DNA from: Costus lasius
Taxonomy: Eukaryota > Streptophyta > Magnoliopsida > Zingiberales > Costaceae
NCBI GenBank assembly: GCA_027563935.2
Contig: CM050454.1
Coordinates: forward strand, 6,724,001-6,788,000
Length of the DNA stretch: 64,000 nt
Reading direction: 5' to 3'
This document shows positions 11,901 to 23,100 of this stretch, piece after piece; the stretch's first letter is position 1; each line of letters starts with the position of its first letter. The notes under the pieces were generated by a model. It had not been told where the DNA came from, did no database searches, and saw only the letters and a list, made by a program, of their open reading frames with translations. Both the position numbers and the translations under genes were made by a program.

Positions 11901-14900
11901 TTTAGGTTTGGAACCCTGAAGCAGTTTCGCAAACACCTCAGTTTTTCAAAAATTTACTAAATCAGTTAATAGATATTTTCACAAAGCCTCTTTCCATTTG
12001 TCGATTTTATTTTTTGTATCAAGTTGAGCATGATTGACATATATTTGGCTTGAGGGGCACTTTTAGTTATTATACGTGTATTATATTAGTATCTTTGTTT
12101 GCTTCACGACAATCTTTTGTTTTCATGATGGAGGACAAGTACTATTCCATCTAACTGATATGATGATATCATGAGATTAACTACTAATTGATACTATATT
12201 TGTGAGATGTGAACTCGACACTCTATAGGATATAACTATCAGGTAAAAAGGTTTTAGCAAGCTTCTGAATCTAGTTTGTGTCACTGTAAAATTTTTGATC
12301 GGGCCAGTATAGTTCGATACATGCTGACACACTAGAACCAACCATATTAGTCCAGTATTAATTTAGTCCATGTTTCGCTATCAGACCAGACTGATGCATA
12401 CTAGGCTAATCGCCTAGTATGGACCAGTATTAGTAACATAGATTCGGAGAACGGGTAGCGTGTTCCGGAATTCTGCACCATGCTTTATTTCCTGCCATCT
12501 TTCTCCATTACGACATGCTTACTATATCGTTATGCTGCTTTTGGTACTGGTTGGAAGCAATATTCTGTTGAGCTTAAATATTATTTTGCTCTTCTGATGT
12601 CATGCTCCTAACAGTTTGGGATAAGATCTTCTATTTTAAATGCTGAATTGCCGCAAAACTCACGTCTCCATATTCTTGAGGTATGATGGTTTTCAGCCTT
12701 CTTTTTTATCTTTGTCATCCTGATTTTATACTTTTATCTAACTGATTCTTCATACTTCCATTCTGTTTGGGCTTAAAATTTTATATACGATTGGGTATAA
12801 CATAATATACCTGTTTTTTATTTTCTGCTGCTGGTTTCTGTAGGAATTCAATTCAGGGCTATTTGATTATTTGATAGCAACAGATGAAGGCCAGTCAAAG
12901 GAGAAGCAGCAGAAACAAAAGAAAAAACAGATGCCATCTAAAAAAACAAAAAAGCAGTTGAGGCAAAAACTTGATGGAGAGTTTGGGGTAGTGAGAGGAA
13001 TTGACTTTAAGAATGTATTTACGGTATGTTGATGGTCACAGAAAAATGCTAATGGTACTTTATATGATATGCCAAGCTCCTGTTTTTTTTTATAGAAGGT
13101 ATATTTGCCAACGTAAGCTGTTTATACTTGGTGCTAGCTTTGGCTATCAAAATTTTCTTTCAAATCAAGAATCTTATTTGTTCTTATGTCTGAACTATAT
13201 CATAGCTTTTGATGTTCATCTTTAGTGAAATTTCTAATGCGGTATTTGATCGTTATTGGGGATGCATAAGTCGTATCTTAAGCAACATACTTGAGAAACA
13301 CTGTTGGAGGCATGTATTTCTACGTTTGGTGATATAGTTACTTGGACCTTCCTGACAAAGGTTACTATGATGGATGCAACTCTTAAAACTCTCTGACTCT
13401 CTTTCTGATGCCTGTGTCCAACATAATAGTACGTGGTTCAGATAGGGAATCCAATCTACTAACAACGTTGTATTACATGAATTTTATCAGCAACAGAAGT
13501 GATAATCAACTCATGCGAAAGAAATTGAAAAGAAAAAAAAATCAGAAGTAGGCTGTCTAATTTGAACTTATTTTTTAGGTTACTTGCTATTATCGTTCTT
13601 TCCTAGTTAATACATTGCTACAAGAACTATTCCCGCATATCAAAGTCGTGGGCGCAGTTTTAAAATCCTCATAGAAAGCACCTAGTACCAATCTACATTG
13701 CTGTCGTTTTTTGTTCATATCAGAATCATTTTATGCAAGATTTTACCTTTCTGTTTCATGATTTGTCTCAGCTGGTAAATTGTTTTCAATAGTTTGTATT
13801 CAACAATATTGCTTTTATGTTCACCATAACAAATTTATTATACTTGTCTGTAGGTTATCAATTTTGACATGCCTCATAGTGCTGCTGGATACATTCACAG
13901 GATTGGGCGAACTGGAAGAGCATTTAATACTGGAGTATCTGTTTCACTTGTAAGTATTTTATACTTCAAATGTGTAATCATGTATTCAAATCTGCCTAGA
14001 ATGTTCTTTGATTTGTTATCTTACTCAGAAGAAAAGAGAACTGATGCAATTCTTAAAAAATAGATTAATGTTTTGGTTCATTCTATTTTTCAAATGATTG
14101 GAATCTAAGATCTGAATTTGGGTGTTGCACCTGTTATAGCATGATGTATATTGTATGCATCTATAAGGCAAACATGCACAAATGACATTTCACTGGTATA
14201 TCTTGTTTCATTCACAGGTCTCCCCTGCAGAAGAAGAAATTCTCGATGAAATAAAAAAAATGTTGGGAGATGAAAATGACCAAGAAACATCCAATTTCAT
14301 TGTGCAATTTCCTTTACTTACTGAGAATGCAGTGGAGTCCTTGCGATACAGAGCTGAGGTAACCATAGTAGTGGGCTTTAGATGTCTACATTTTTCAAAA
14401 TAGTTAAATGATCTGTATGGCTAAGTTTTTAAACACAGCACCAAAGTAGTTTAAACACTTTGTGGTTATCATATATCCGCAGATATATTTTCTTTGGTCA
14501 GCTAATGTGTATTTTAATTGCATATATTCGAGTAGTGCCTTTCCTTTCCAAGTTCATGTGCATTGTTGAGTTAGTCCACTTTTGTCTTTGCTCGATAATT
14601 CAGCAAACACAGTACCATTGTTTTAAGAGGATGAGTTTATTTTTCTTACTTTTTCTGGACAAAACTTTTATAGTGTTTTATTATGTTTAGTCCATCAAAG
14701 TTGTCGATTGTACCATTCCAGAAAGTCTTTATTATTTTTGTGCAATTTCCTCCAGAACTCTGGCATTAGCTATCCTTTTTCTGCCGTCAATGGACTAAGG
14801 TGTAATTTCAAGTTTCAGAATTTGCTGGCCTGTTAAATGCTGTAGGTTGTATGAAAATTCATTGTCAGAAATGATAATCATTAACGGATTGTTACGTGGA

Positions 14901-16761
14901 GGTAGAAGTGGTTAGGCAAGTTTGTCTCCATGGTTTTCTTTTGGTGTAGGAGGGAAGGAGGGAATTATAGGCAGTGCTGTGCATTGAACACTTGTTCATT
15001 CCATTGTTAAATAATATTTATTTCATGGGTAAAACTTGCTGGTAAAGGTACATCAGCATAGTAGTTGCATTCAGTCTAGCAACAAAATCTGCAAAAGTTA
15101 TATGTTATTAGCACGGTTGCATGTTATTCGTTCATTCGCTTTCTCTTAAAATCTTCCTTTTTTGCTGCATATTTGATTTAATGAAAATCCAGTATAGTTG
15201 ATTGTCATATCTTATATCCACATTTAACTGCAATTAACGATCATCCTCTGATTTCCAGGATGTCGCTAAAGGTGTAACAAAAGTTGCAGTCAGAGAATCA
15301 CGTGCTGAAGATCTTAGGAAGGAAATTCTCAACTCTGAAAAGTGAGTACTGCACATTCATGTTGATGCACATGCTCCTTATGCCAGTGAAATAATAGTGC
15401 GAGCAAAGAGAACAAGTGTGCAGCAGTCTAAGAATAATTTTATTTTGGTTTAACTTTAATCACTTTTTACAATAAGAGTAACTTAGTACTTTTTGCCGGT
15501 CAGTTTGCTAATGTAATGTATGTATCTTTCTGTGCATAGGTTGAAGGCTCATTTTGAGGATAATCCACAAGATTTAGGTAATATGGATAATAATCATTGA
15601 CTTGTGCAATTTTTTCTTCAGTTTTTGTTGCGCACAAAAATACCTTGCAATATTTTCCTGGCTAGATTTGCTAAAGCATGACAAGTTGCTGAGCAAGAAG
15701 GCTCCTCCGTCTCATTTACGTGAGGTTCCTGAATATCTCATTGATCCGACAACAAAGGAAGCCAGTAAGTTTCTAAAACTGTCGATGGCTGCAATGGGGA
15801 CAAAGACCTCTAAGAAACGGCCTGGATTCAGGAAAGGATTTGGTAGAAGCAGGGATCCTCTGAAGACTTTCTCAGCTGAGGTACTATGTGCTTGAGCATA
15901 TTACATTTTATTAGATCACATCCGAGCTAACAAACCTTGATGGTTTGAATTTTCCTAATTGCATATCTTATTCTATTTTCAATTTGTTGTGGTTTCTTTC
16001 AAAATTTTGATTTCTTTGTAAGAGTTGGTCTTATCACACATTAATCAGCAGTCATCTGATAATGGTAAACGATACCATATTTATGGCTTTGACCACAAAA
16101 AAAAAAAAGAAACTTGTGGTAGATAAAATCACTTCTCGGATATAATTCTTAATGTCAGTACTTGGGGTTGAATTATGTACTTTGGGTGCGCTTGGAAATG
16201 CGGCTTGACCTGTCGCGTGGGCCGCCAGTCAACTGTGGGTCAACAGCTGCATTCCCTTTATATTTTTTAATCGCGCGAGAAGCAGGTTATCCTGCTGTTG
16301 CCGCGGGTAACATTTTGGCCGTGCAGGTCGCGTTCCCAAATGCACCCTTTGTCATTTATCGCAAACCCCAGCTCCATATATTATCAAGCAATTTTCCTGG
16401 CTTGAGGTATGAGCATCGATATTGGCTTGCAGATGAACAGGCATCTCATACTTATATTGTTTAAATTACTTTTTTCGTCAATAGATTGTATGTATAGGCG
16501 TATAGCCATAAACCTGTATACCGTGCATGTGCTATGCGCATGATTGTGGCTGAATTGTTGCGTTACAAAGAAGTAATTTTTGTTAAAATTATCACTGTGA
16601 TTGTTCTCTTTTAACCCCTAAAGCAGCTATTAAACTTAGTTTTGATTTTTCTTTCTTTACGAACTCAGACACGGAGAAAGTTCCGCAAAGGCAAGAAAAG
16701 GAAAGAAGACGGCGATGAAGCTTCTAATATCGGAAGGAAGAAAGCCAGACGTGCTGCATAA
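2942..16761 (+). CDS. RH16: DEAD-box ATP-dependent RNA helicase 16 (DDX56/Dbp9 family)
   Basis: Predicted ATP-dependent RNA helicase acting in the nucleolus on 60S pre-ribosomes. Fifteen exons join in frame through GT-AG introns: 2942-3097, 3213-3368, 3443-3532, 3638-3766, 5546-5646, 6291-6405, 6659-6790, 12615-12680, 12844-13023, 13854-13949, 14218-14358, 15259-15341, 15540-15577, 15666-15880, 16669-16761. They encode 596 residues, the usual size for the family. Motifs: Q motif [10 protein letters not shown] (41-50), AKTGSGKT (61-68), PTRELCQQ (97-104), DEAD (176-179, split by intron 4), SAT (207-209), RGID (366-369), HRIGRTGR (390-397). A lysine-rich insert (334-357) separates LIATD from RGID, as is typical of Dbp9/DDX56. 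The C-terminus is strongly basic, ending KKARRAA. The start was chosen because the acidic leader [16 protein letters not shown] runs into the conserved FEELGLD block. No frameshift or stop interrupts the spliced frame, so the gene looks functional despite heavy transposon load in intron 7. Exon ends are my reading of splice sites and are not supported by transcripts here. Confidence 0.93.
3767..5545 (+). other. RH16 intron 4 (1.8 kb)
   Basis: It interrupts the DEAD box between DE (end of exon 4) and AD (start of exon 5). The donor is GAG|GTGTGA and the acceptor TTTCTAG|GCTGAC. AT-rich, with no embedded gene or transposon termini that I could recognise. Confidence 0.75.
8360..8510. repeat. Possible foldback/MITE fragment in intron 7
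   Basis: Rich in 'accggtc / tggtcgtatc / gtaccaatcggt' motifs. A similar style of sequence recurs at 9990-10290 and 12290-12440 ('tagtccagtatt', 'ggaccagtat'). No clean termini or target duplication can be given. Confidence 0.3.
8740..9617. mobile_element. Non-autonomous hAT element, 878 bp, inside RH16 intron 7
   Basis: The terminal inverted repeat is TAGTGTTGTCAATAGTGG on the left and, read from the right end, TAGTGTTGTCAAATAGCGG. Perfect 8-bp target duplications GAAGCAAG lie at 8732-8739 and 9618-9625. The right half (about 9160-9610) is GC-rich with repeated 'cggcatcg..' phrases. It has short open frames, but none resembles a transposase. It is inserted within the old copia relic. Confidence 0.88.
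9990..10290. repeat. Foldback-like inverted repeat in intron 7
   Basis: The left arm 'actggtcaaaatctcggtgg' (about 9996) matches the reverse complement of the right arm 'ccactggttttgactagt' (about 10242). The purine-rich/pyrimidine-rich middle (10060-10220) is nearly self-complementary between halves. Probably a MITE or foldback transposon, but no target duplication was found. Confidence 0.4.
10590..11470 (+). pseudogene. Decayed copia reverse transcriptase / RNase H fragment
   Basis: Translation in shifting frames gives copia landmarks in the right order. First a VIHVDD-like reverse transcriptase active-site remnant (about 10750). Then [10 protein letters not shown] (about 10994), equivalent to RPDIAYAVSVV, followed by [12 protein letters not shown] (about 11070). 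Then [20 protein letters not shown] (about 11172), equivalent to the SVDDRRSTSGY..FVGGNLVTW block. Last, an IEVDC-like remnant near 11415. Multiple stops and frameshifts make it dead. It is part of the intron-7 copia relic. Confidence 0.7.
11487..11938. mobile_element. Probable MITE inside the copia relic
   Basis: It begins 'gctccgtttgatatagct' and ends 'agcagtttcgcaaacacctca', an imperfect inverted pair around 'tgtttg'. The core is AT-rich with further 'aaggtgtttggct' motifs. It interrupts the copia RNase H tail: coding-like sequence resumes after 11940. The target duplication is not clear. Confidence 0.5.
16185..16346. mobile_element. Short MITE (162 bp) in RH16 intron 14
   Basis: The left end is GGTGCGCTTGGAAATGC and the right end, reverse-complemented, is GGTGCATTTGGGAACGC. 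Both sides are flanked by CTTTG (16180-16184 and 16347-16351), a possible 5-bp target duplication. It is GC-rich compared with the surrounding intron. A 100-codon open frame crosses it (16162-16464) but shows no protein family. Confidence 0.55.
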
Positions 16762-17298
16762 GATGCCAGAAGACAGATATCTGGAATAGTTTTGGAATTC
16801 CAATTTATTCTTGCCGTTGCAGTCGGTACCAGAGTATTGACAGAAGTTGGCTTACCTCCATTTGAAAGAATTGTCCTGTACATTTCTGATCACATGATTA
16901 TTCTATTGTTCAGAGCATGCGTTGAGTTTCGTAAATGATCTTTGTAATTTAATGTAGAATTTGACTTCTCATGAATATTTAGACCTAATTTGAGTATGTA
17001 TACTAATTAGGTATATAATGAATAGGAAACTTTTTAAACAGCCCCTTGATTTTTTTACTATTCCCAATTTGTCCGGAATATTATTGTTCATTTCAATTTG
17101 ATCTTTATTCCATCGTCTTTGTATTTAAATGTTTAACTTTATTGTGGGTTTTTTGCTCGCAAATGTGTGAAAGTAGAATGAGTAAGCTACATCTAATGGC
17201 GCATTTTACCTCATTTCCCCTCTCACCTAAAACAACTTCACTTGCAATCGAGCGCATCATAAAAGTCTTTTGAGGAATCAGCTCTTGGGAAGGCAAAT
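16762..17298 (+). other. RH16 3' untranslated region and downstream spacer
   Basis: AT-rich sequence after the TAA of RH16. The polyadenylation site cannot be fixed from sequence alone. No further gene was recognised before the hAT MITE. Confidence 0.5.
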
Positions 17299-17306
17299 GC
17301 ACGCGC

Positions 17307-17807
17307 TAGGGCTGAGCATTCGGTAAAAACCGAAAAACCGAAAATCGATTTACCGAAAACTGATTTACCGAAACCGAAAAACCTATTACCGAACCGATAC
17401 CGAATTTGGTATTTACTGATCGGTAAATTACCGAATTACCGATCGGTACGATTAAAAAATATTAAAATATTATATAATTAATCTATTAAAAAAATTATTA
17501 AAATATTAAAATATTATCTAATTAAAATATTACCGATTGGTAAAAACCGATGGGTAAATCGGTAAATTACCGATAAAAAATTAAAGATTAATAAATAAAA
17601 ATTTATTTTTTATATATTAATATATATATCGGTAAATCGGTAAATTACCGAACCGAAATTTTATTTACCGAACCGAAAACCGAAAATCGAATTACATAAA
17701 AATAAATACCGAACCGAAAACCGAAACCGAAATTACCGAACCGATTTACCGATTTACCGATTTAAGGATCGGTAAATTCGGTAAAAACCGAATTATGCTC
17801 ACCCCTA
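17307..17807. mobile_element. hAT MITE built of CGGTAAA/ACCGA subterminal repeats, 501 bp
   Basis: Ends are TAGGGCTGAGCAT and ATGCTCACCCCTA, a 13-bp inverted repeat with one mismatch. Perfect 8-bp target duplications GCACGCGC lie at 17299-17306 and 17808-17815. Both flanks of the AT-rich core are saturated with 'ccgaaaaccgaa' and 'ggtaaattaccg' in both orientations, resembling the clustered subterminal transposase-binding motifs of hAT elements. No coding capacity. Confidence 0.92.
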
Positions 17808-17815
17808 GCACGCGC

Positions 17816-18335
17816 CACTTAGCCGCTGAATTCCCTTCTTATTCCTGTAAAGATATGTGGTCATGAAAAGGAAATTAAGTGGAATAAGTTGGGTGGTAGA
17901 ATTGTGGAAATATTTTTTATTCTATATTTTTGATTTTAGCTTCATGGAATAATATGTCACTGTAACATGGAAGAATTGAAATCTCAGTTTAAAACACTTT
18001 GTATGGATAATGAACTGTCTAAACGAGAATTTTTAAATGACGACCAATTAGAGTCTATTACTTATTATATCAAACAATTTGCATTAATGAAACTATATGA
18101 ATCACCCGACCCGATCCATCCAGTGCAAATTTTGGGTTATATCGGATTAATCTAATTATATACATGTTATATTTGGTTTATATTATTTGATCTAATTAAT
18201 TAAATCACTCGTATTTAGATTAGTTTAATTAGATCGAGTCATAGATAGCACATTTTATAACTCACCTGACTTTCGGGTCTAATTTAAGTGAAAGGTTAAA
18301 GAAAACCATCAAACTCTTTAAACTATCACTCATGT
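17816..18335. other. Intergenic, no gene recognised
   Basis: One 62-codon open frame (17967-18155, beginning MEELKSQF) has a protein-like look at its start but no family that I recognise and no splice context. The rest is AT-rich. Confidence 0.35.
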
Positions 18336-20134
18336 TGTTATGGGCAAATTTATTTTTTATAATAAACTTAACCACAACCGACAGATCCCCTCGCGGAGAT
18401 CTCAGCCCTACACTAGAGTGGCCCGCGACCGGTTAGGATCGCGTTGCGGAAGTTGGCTCAGCACTCTACAAGTCCTCACACCACGTGCGCGAAGGGTTCG
18501 GTATGAATACCGCCCCTCGGTCACGAATACAGATCTCTCAACTGTGTCAAAGTGATGAAGACTCTCCAAACACTTTGCACTCACAGAAATATCCTCAGCC
18601 CGCGCTCCTTTCTCTACACAGCCGAGATAGGCACCGGCGCGGCCTCAATCAATCACAAGGGGACGGTGGCGAACACCTTCGAGGGTGCCGGCACACACGT
18701 CCGGGACTTTGCAACAAGCAAGCAATGCAGCACCTACAAACAAGCACAGCCCGCACTACACATATGCGGGCGCAGATAATGCAAGAGAACCGTCCGGACG
18801 AAAAGCCACACGAAGTCCGAACGGCGATAAAGGTTCCTATCCACTACACACAAGAAAACCGTCCTATCACCACTACACACGATGAATCCAAGGAGGGTTT
18901 ACCCTTGTAGCGTGCCACCAATCCACAAGCCGAGCTCACCGAGATCCTCACGAAAGCTGCGTCAGAGAGTCCAGTCGAAGTCGAAGCGAGACGCGCGTAC
19001 GAACCCGCGGGACGAATCCTCTCTCTCCTCCCTTCTCCCTCCTCCGCGGCTCGCGTGCGAGAGCAGGGCTCGCTCGGCTGGAAACAGAGGAGGAAACTAC
19101 TCCCTCGTCTGTCACCGTCCGGCCACCGGAGCCTCGCCGGAAGGTCGGGAACTGGTTGCCAACGGTAGGAGAAGTCGCCGTCGGAGTATCGTCGCCGGAG
19201 AAGCCGCTGCCGACGAGAAATCCACCCCAATAGAAGTTGTGGCTGCGTGGAACCAGGGATCGAAAAATCCGATCCCACTCCCGCGTCTGGCTGCCGGCGC
19301 CGGAGGAGAAGACCTCCTCGTTACCTCAGGGCACCGGAGAAGAGATCGGAGAGCTCTCGTCGACGATTCCACGGCCGGAACCTCGTCGCCGACGCAAGGA
19401 GCAAACCTCTGAACTCAGATCCGAAGTTTTTCGTCGCCAGACCTTGCACAAGCGCTCGATTCTGCTTGATTGCAACCTCCCCTCGACGAGGATGGGATTT
19501 CCATCTTCGTCACCACGCAGCCGCAATCTCCGCCGGTGATTAGCCGGAGATCTCGCTTCCACCGGGGCGGATTCGAAAATCCACCCTAGGCTCGTCCACG
19601 TAGGAGTCCAAGCCCTCAATCCACCGCCAGCCTCGCCGCCACGCCAGCCCGAGTCGCCAGCCACCTTCCAAATTCGGCGAGCACACCCCTAGTTGGCTGA
19701 ATCGATGGCGGACGGCGCTGATCACAGCGCTGGAAGAAGAACAGGGGAAATTCCCCTGTTCCGCGCGCGCGTGAGCCGTGAACCGTTGAACCGGGTGAAC
19801 CAGCTGAATCGGTTCGGTTCAGCCTGGAAGGAAGGTTCGGTGCCGGTTCGGGGTCGATTAGACCTCAGAATCGCCCCGCGGTAGACCCTCCTCGATGCAC
19901 ACGCTCGTAAGCTCGTGCGAGAGGGTCCGGGGTCCATGGGTCGAGTCGGAAGCCCACATCCACGTGTGAACCCACACTCCGTGGTTCGACTCAACCCTCG
20001 CCCTATGGACTTGTGTCAGCCTCAGTGACACAATCGCATACTCGAGTCGTCCAATACGGCTGATGACGAGGGGTCCCGCCATCGCTCCATCTCGGTGTGC
20101 TTTGGGATTTGTGCTAAATCCCGGGAGCATCACA
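18336..20134 (-). repeat. Gypsy-1 3' LTR (1799 bp)
   Basis: Pairs with 24900-26315. It carries a 390-bp segment (18881-19270) absent from the other LTR. The segment is bounded by GATs that match the single GAT in the shorter copy, the mark of a short-repeat deletion in the 5' LTR. GC-rich with several open frames on both strands that I regard as chance. Confidence 0.93.
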
Positions 20135-23100
20135 TACTCCCCCACCCAAGTTCGTCGTCGCCCTCGACGACAGGCTATCCATATAGATCTTCAACTCCTC
20201 CTCAAACTGCCACAAATCAGAAGCTTTCTCCCACTTAGCTTCTTCTATGGGTGTTCCTTCCCACTGCACAAGAAATTCCATCCGTCTGTTCCTCCTATAT
20301 TGTCCAAGTGTTTTGTGATTCAAAATCTTTTCAATCTTTTTATCGAACTCTGCCCGAACACTAGGAGGAGCCCGACTCCCCTGAGAGCGACTGGGGTCGG
20401 TCTCGTCGGTATGAAACTTTTTCAAAAAGCTTACATGAAAGGTCGGATGAAGCTTTAATCCGTCGGAAAGCTTCAGCCTGTAGGCTACAGCACCAACCCG
20501 TCTCAAGACCTCGAAAGGTCCCTCATATCTCTGAATAAGGCTGCGATGCGCAGTCTTGGCTGAGATCTTTCTCCACATCTGAGGTGTCAACTTTAAAAGC
20601 ACAAGATCCCCAACTTCGAACTGTTCATCGCATCTACTTTGATTGGCAAAATGCTGCATCCTTCTTGCAGCGTGCTCTAAGCTATCACGAGCCTCCTGGA
20701 GCACCTCGGCGTGATCTCTCGCAACCCGATAAGCTGCTGGGCACTCACCATCGGTGTGCTGCACAACATCAGCGGGGGTGAGAGGCTGTCGTCCTAACAC
20801 CAACTCAAATGGTGTCTTGCCGGTCGCTGAAAACTGCTGCAAGTTGTAGGCAAACTGCGCCGTGTCGAGGAGAGACACCCAGTTGCGCTGGCTTGCCGAC
20901 ACAAAGTGACGAAGGTATTCTTCAAGTAGTGCATTTATCCTCTCCGTCTGGCCATCGGTCTGAGGATGGTTCGCTGTAGAAAACTTTAGCTCAGAACCAA
21001 GAGTCTTGAACAAGGACGTCCAGAAGTTACCAGTGAACCTGACATCTTTGTCAGAAACAATATCCAGGGGAAGCCCAAAAAGCTTCACCACATGCTTGAA
21101 GAATAAATCAGCCGCCTCCTTGGCTGAACAAGGCTCAGGTGCTGCGATGAACACAGAGTACTTAGAGAACTTGTCCACCACAACAAAGATAGAAGCCTTC
21201 CCTTCGACCTTCGGCAACCCAGTAATAAAATCCATGGAAACTGAAGTCCATGGTCGTTCCGGAATGGGAAGAGGCTGTAACAACCCAGCTTCACGCCTCC
21301 TATCGACTTTATCCTACTGGCAGATCAAGCAGGTGCGGACATAGTGATCGACATCAGCTCGCATGGAGGGCCAATAACAAGATCGGGATAATAGAATCAG
21401 CATCCTGCGCTGTCCCGGATGTCCACTCCATGCCGTGTCGTGAAGCTCTCATAATAACTCGCGTCGAAGTCCGCTAGTCGCCGGAACAAGTGGCTGACCG
21501 CCCTCGGCCATCAGAAGGTCGTCGCCTTGAAGATAGTAACGACAAACCTTGCCATCTCGCACATCGGCGATCAACTGCTGATACTTGGCGTCGAGAACAG
21601 CAGCTTGCCGAATGCGATCGAGGAGATCACCCTCAATCCTCGGTATAGAAGCAAGCACCACAGTGCACATCCTGCTGAGAGCATCTAGAACCACATTGGA
21701 GCGCCCCGGTCTGTGCTCCCAGGTGAAGTCAAATTCAGCGAGCAACTCCTGTCATCTCGCTTGTTTAGGTGAAAGTTTTTTCTACGTAGCGAAGTATGTG
21801 TTGGCGACATTATCCGTCTTCACTACGAAAGCGCTACTGAGAAGATAGATGCGCCAAACCCGAAGGCAGTGGATCACGGCGACCATATCCTTCTCGTGAG
21901 CTGAGTAACGCTGCTCCACCGAACTTAACTTCCGGCTCTCAAATGCCACTGGGTGCCCCTCCTGTAAGAGCACTCCACCGTTCGCTCTATTAGAGGCATC
22001 GGTATGGACCTCAAAGGGCCGACTGAAGTCTGGCATACGAAGAACCGGCTCACTGGCGATCCTGCGTTTTAACTCTGCAAACGCAGTCTGATGCCGTTCT
22101 TGCCATAACCAAAGAGTCTCCTTCCTCAGGAGGTCAGAAAGAGGAGCTGCGATCTTGGAGTAATCCTGGATAAATTTCCTGTAGAAATTCGCCACTCCTA
22201 GGAAAGATCGGAGCTCAGTAGGGGAAGTAGGTGCGACCCACTCGACGATGACACGCACCTTCTCAGGATCCATCTGGACAGTGCCATGGCCTACCACATG
22301 GCCCAGAAACTGGATCTCAGAAGCAGCAAAAGAGCATTTCTCCCTCTTCACATACAGCTGGTGTTCCCTCAGTCTCTGAAACACCTATCTCAGATGCTGC
22401 AAATGCTCCTCCATCGTGGTCGAGTACACCACGATATCATCAAGGTAGACGACCACAAAATCGTCTAGCAACTATGTCAGAACATTGTTCATCAGGTGGG
22501 AGAAGGTAGCCGGCGCATTGGTTAAGCCGAATGGCATAACCAAGAACTCGAAGGCGCCGTACCGGGTGACACAGGCTGTCTTCGCCTCATCTCCCTCAGT
22601 TATGCGGACCCGCCAATAGCCTGATCTCAAATCAAGCTTGGTGAAGATAGTAGCGCCCGCCAGTTTGTCAATGAGGTCCTGGATATGTGGAATTGGGTAT
22701 CTGTTCCTGATGGTGATCTTATTTAAGGCACGGTAGTCAACACAGAAGCGAAGACTACCGTCCTTTTTCTTTTGGAAAAGCACAGGAGCACCAAATGGAG
22801 ACTTAGAGGGTTGGATGAACCCAGCTGCTAAGAGCTCATCCAACTGCTTCCTCAGCTCAATGAGCTCTGCAGGAGGCATGCGGTATGGGGGTCGGAAAGA
22901 AGGAGCTGCCTCAGGAACCAACTCAATGCGGTGATCAATCGCACGTCTGGGAGGAAGCTTCTTTGGTAGCTCAGGCGGAAGAAGATCCTGGAACTCCTCA
23001 AGTAAATTCTTCACTTCCGCTGGTACATCGTCTGGACCTTCTACAGGGGCCGTCACCCATGTAGCCAGAAAGGTCCGCTCACCCCGACGTAAGTCTGTCT

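Larger units (their letters stand above)
7060..12155 (+). mobile_element. Ancient Ty1/copia retrotransposon relic inside RH16 intron 7
   Basis: TGGTATTAAAGC at 7151-7162 differs by two bases from the initiator-Met tRNA primer site TGGTATCAGAGC. It follows a segment ending 'catgatgg...tattccatcca', which recurs in diverged form at about 12126-12152 ('catgatgg...tattccatcta') and is taken as the paired LTR ends. Decayed polymerase sequence lies between them (10700-11260), followed by an integration-end-like coding tail DIFTKPLS (about 11970-12000) and a purine-rich 'ggcttgagggg' (about 12046). Outer boundaries are approximate because the LTRs are short and diverged. Confidence 0.6.
6791..12614 (+). 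other. RH16 intron 7 (5.8 kb), enlarged by transposons
   Basis: The donor is GAACAG|GTACTT and the acceptor CTAACAG|TTTGGG. It holds the remains of a copia retrotransposon in sense orientation (about 7060-12155), a hAT element (8740-9617), a foldback-like repeat (about 9990-10290) and a MITE-like insertion (about 11487-11938). It splits helicase motif IV (exon 7) from the FGIRSSILN block (exon 8), with reading phase 0 kept. Confidence 0.8.

Noticed and set aside
16162..16464. 100-codon frame in RH16 intron 14
   Set aside because: It crosses a GC-rich MITE and intronic sequence. No conserved motif, and the helicase splices cleanly around it.
17967..18155. 62-codon frame beginning MEELKSQF
   Set aside because: Plausible-looking start, but no family, no splice sites forming a longer gene and no conservation evidence.
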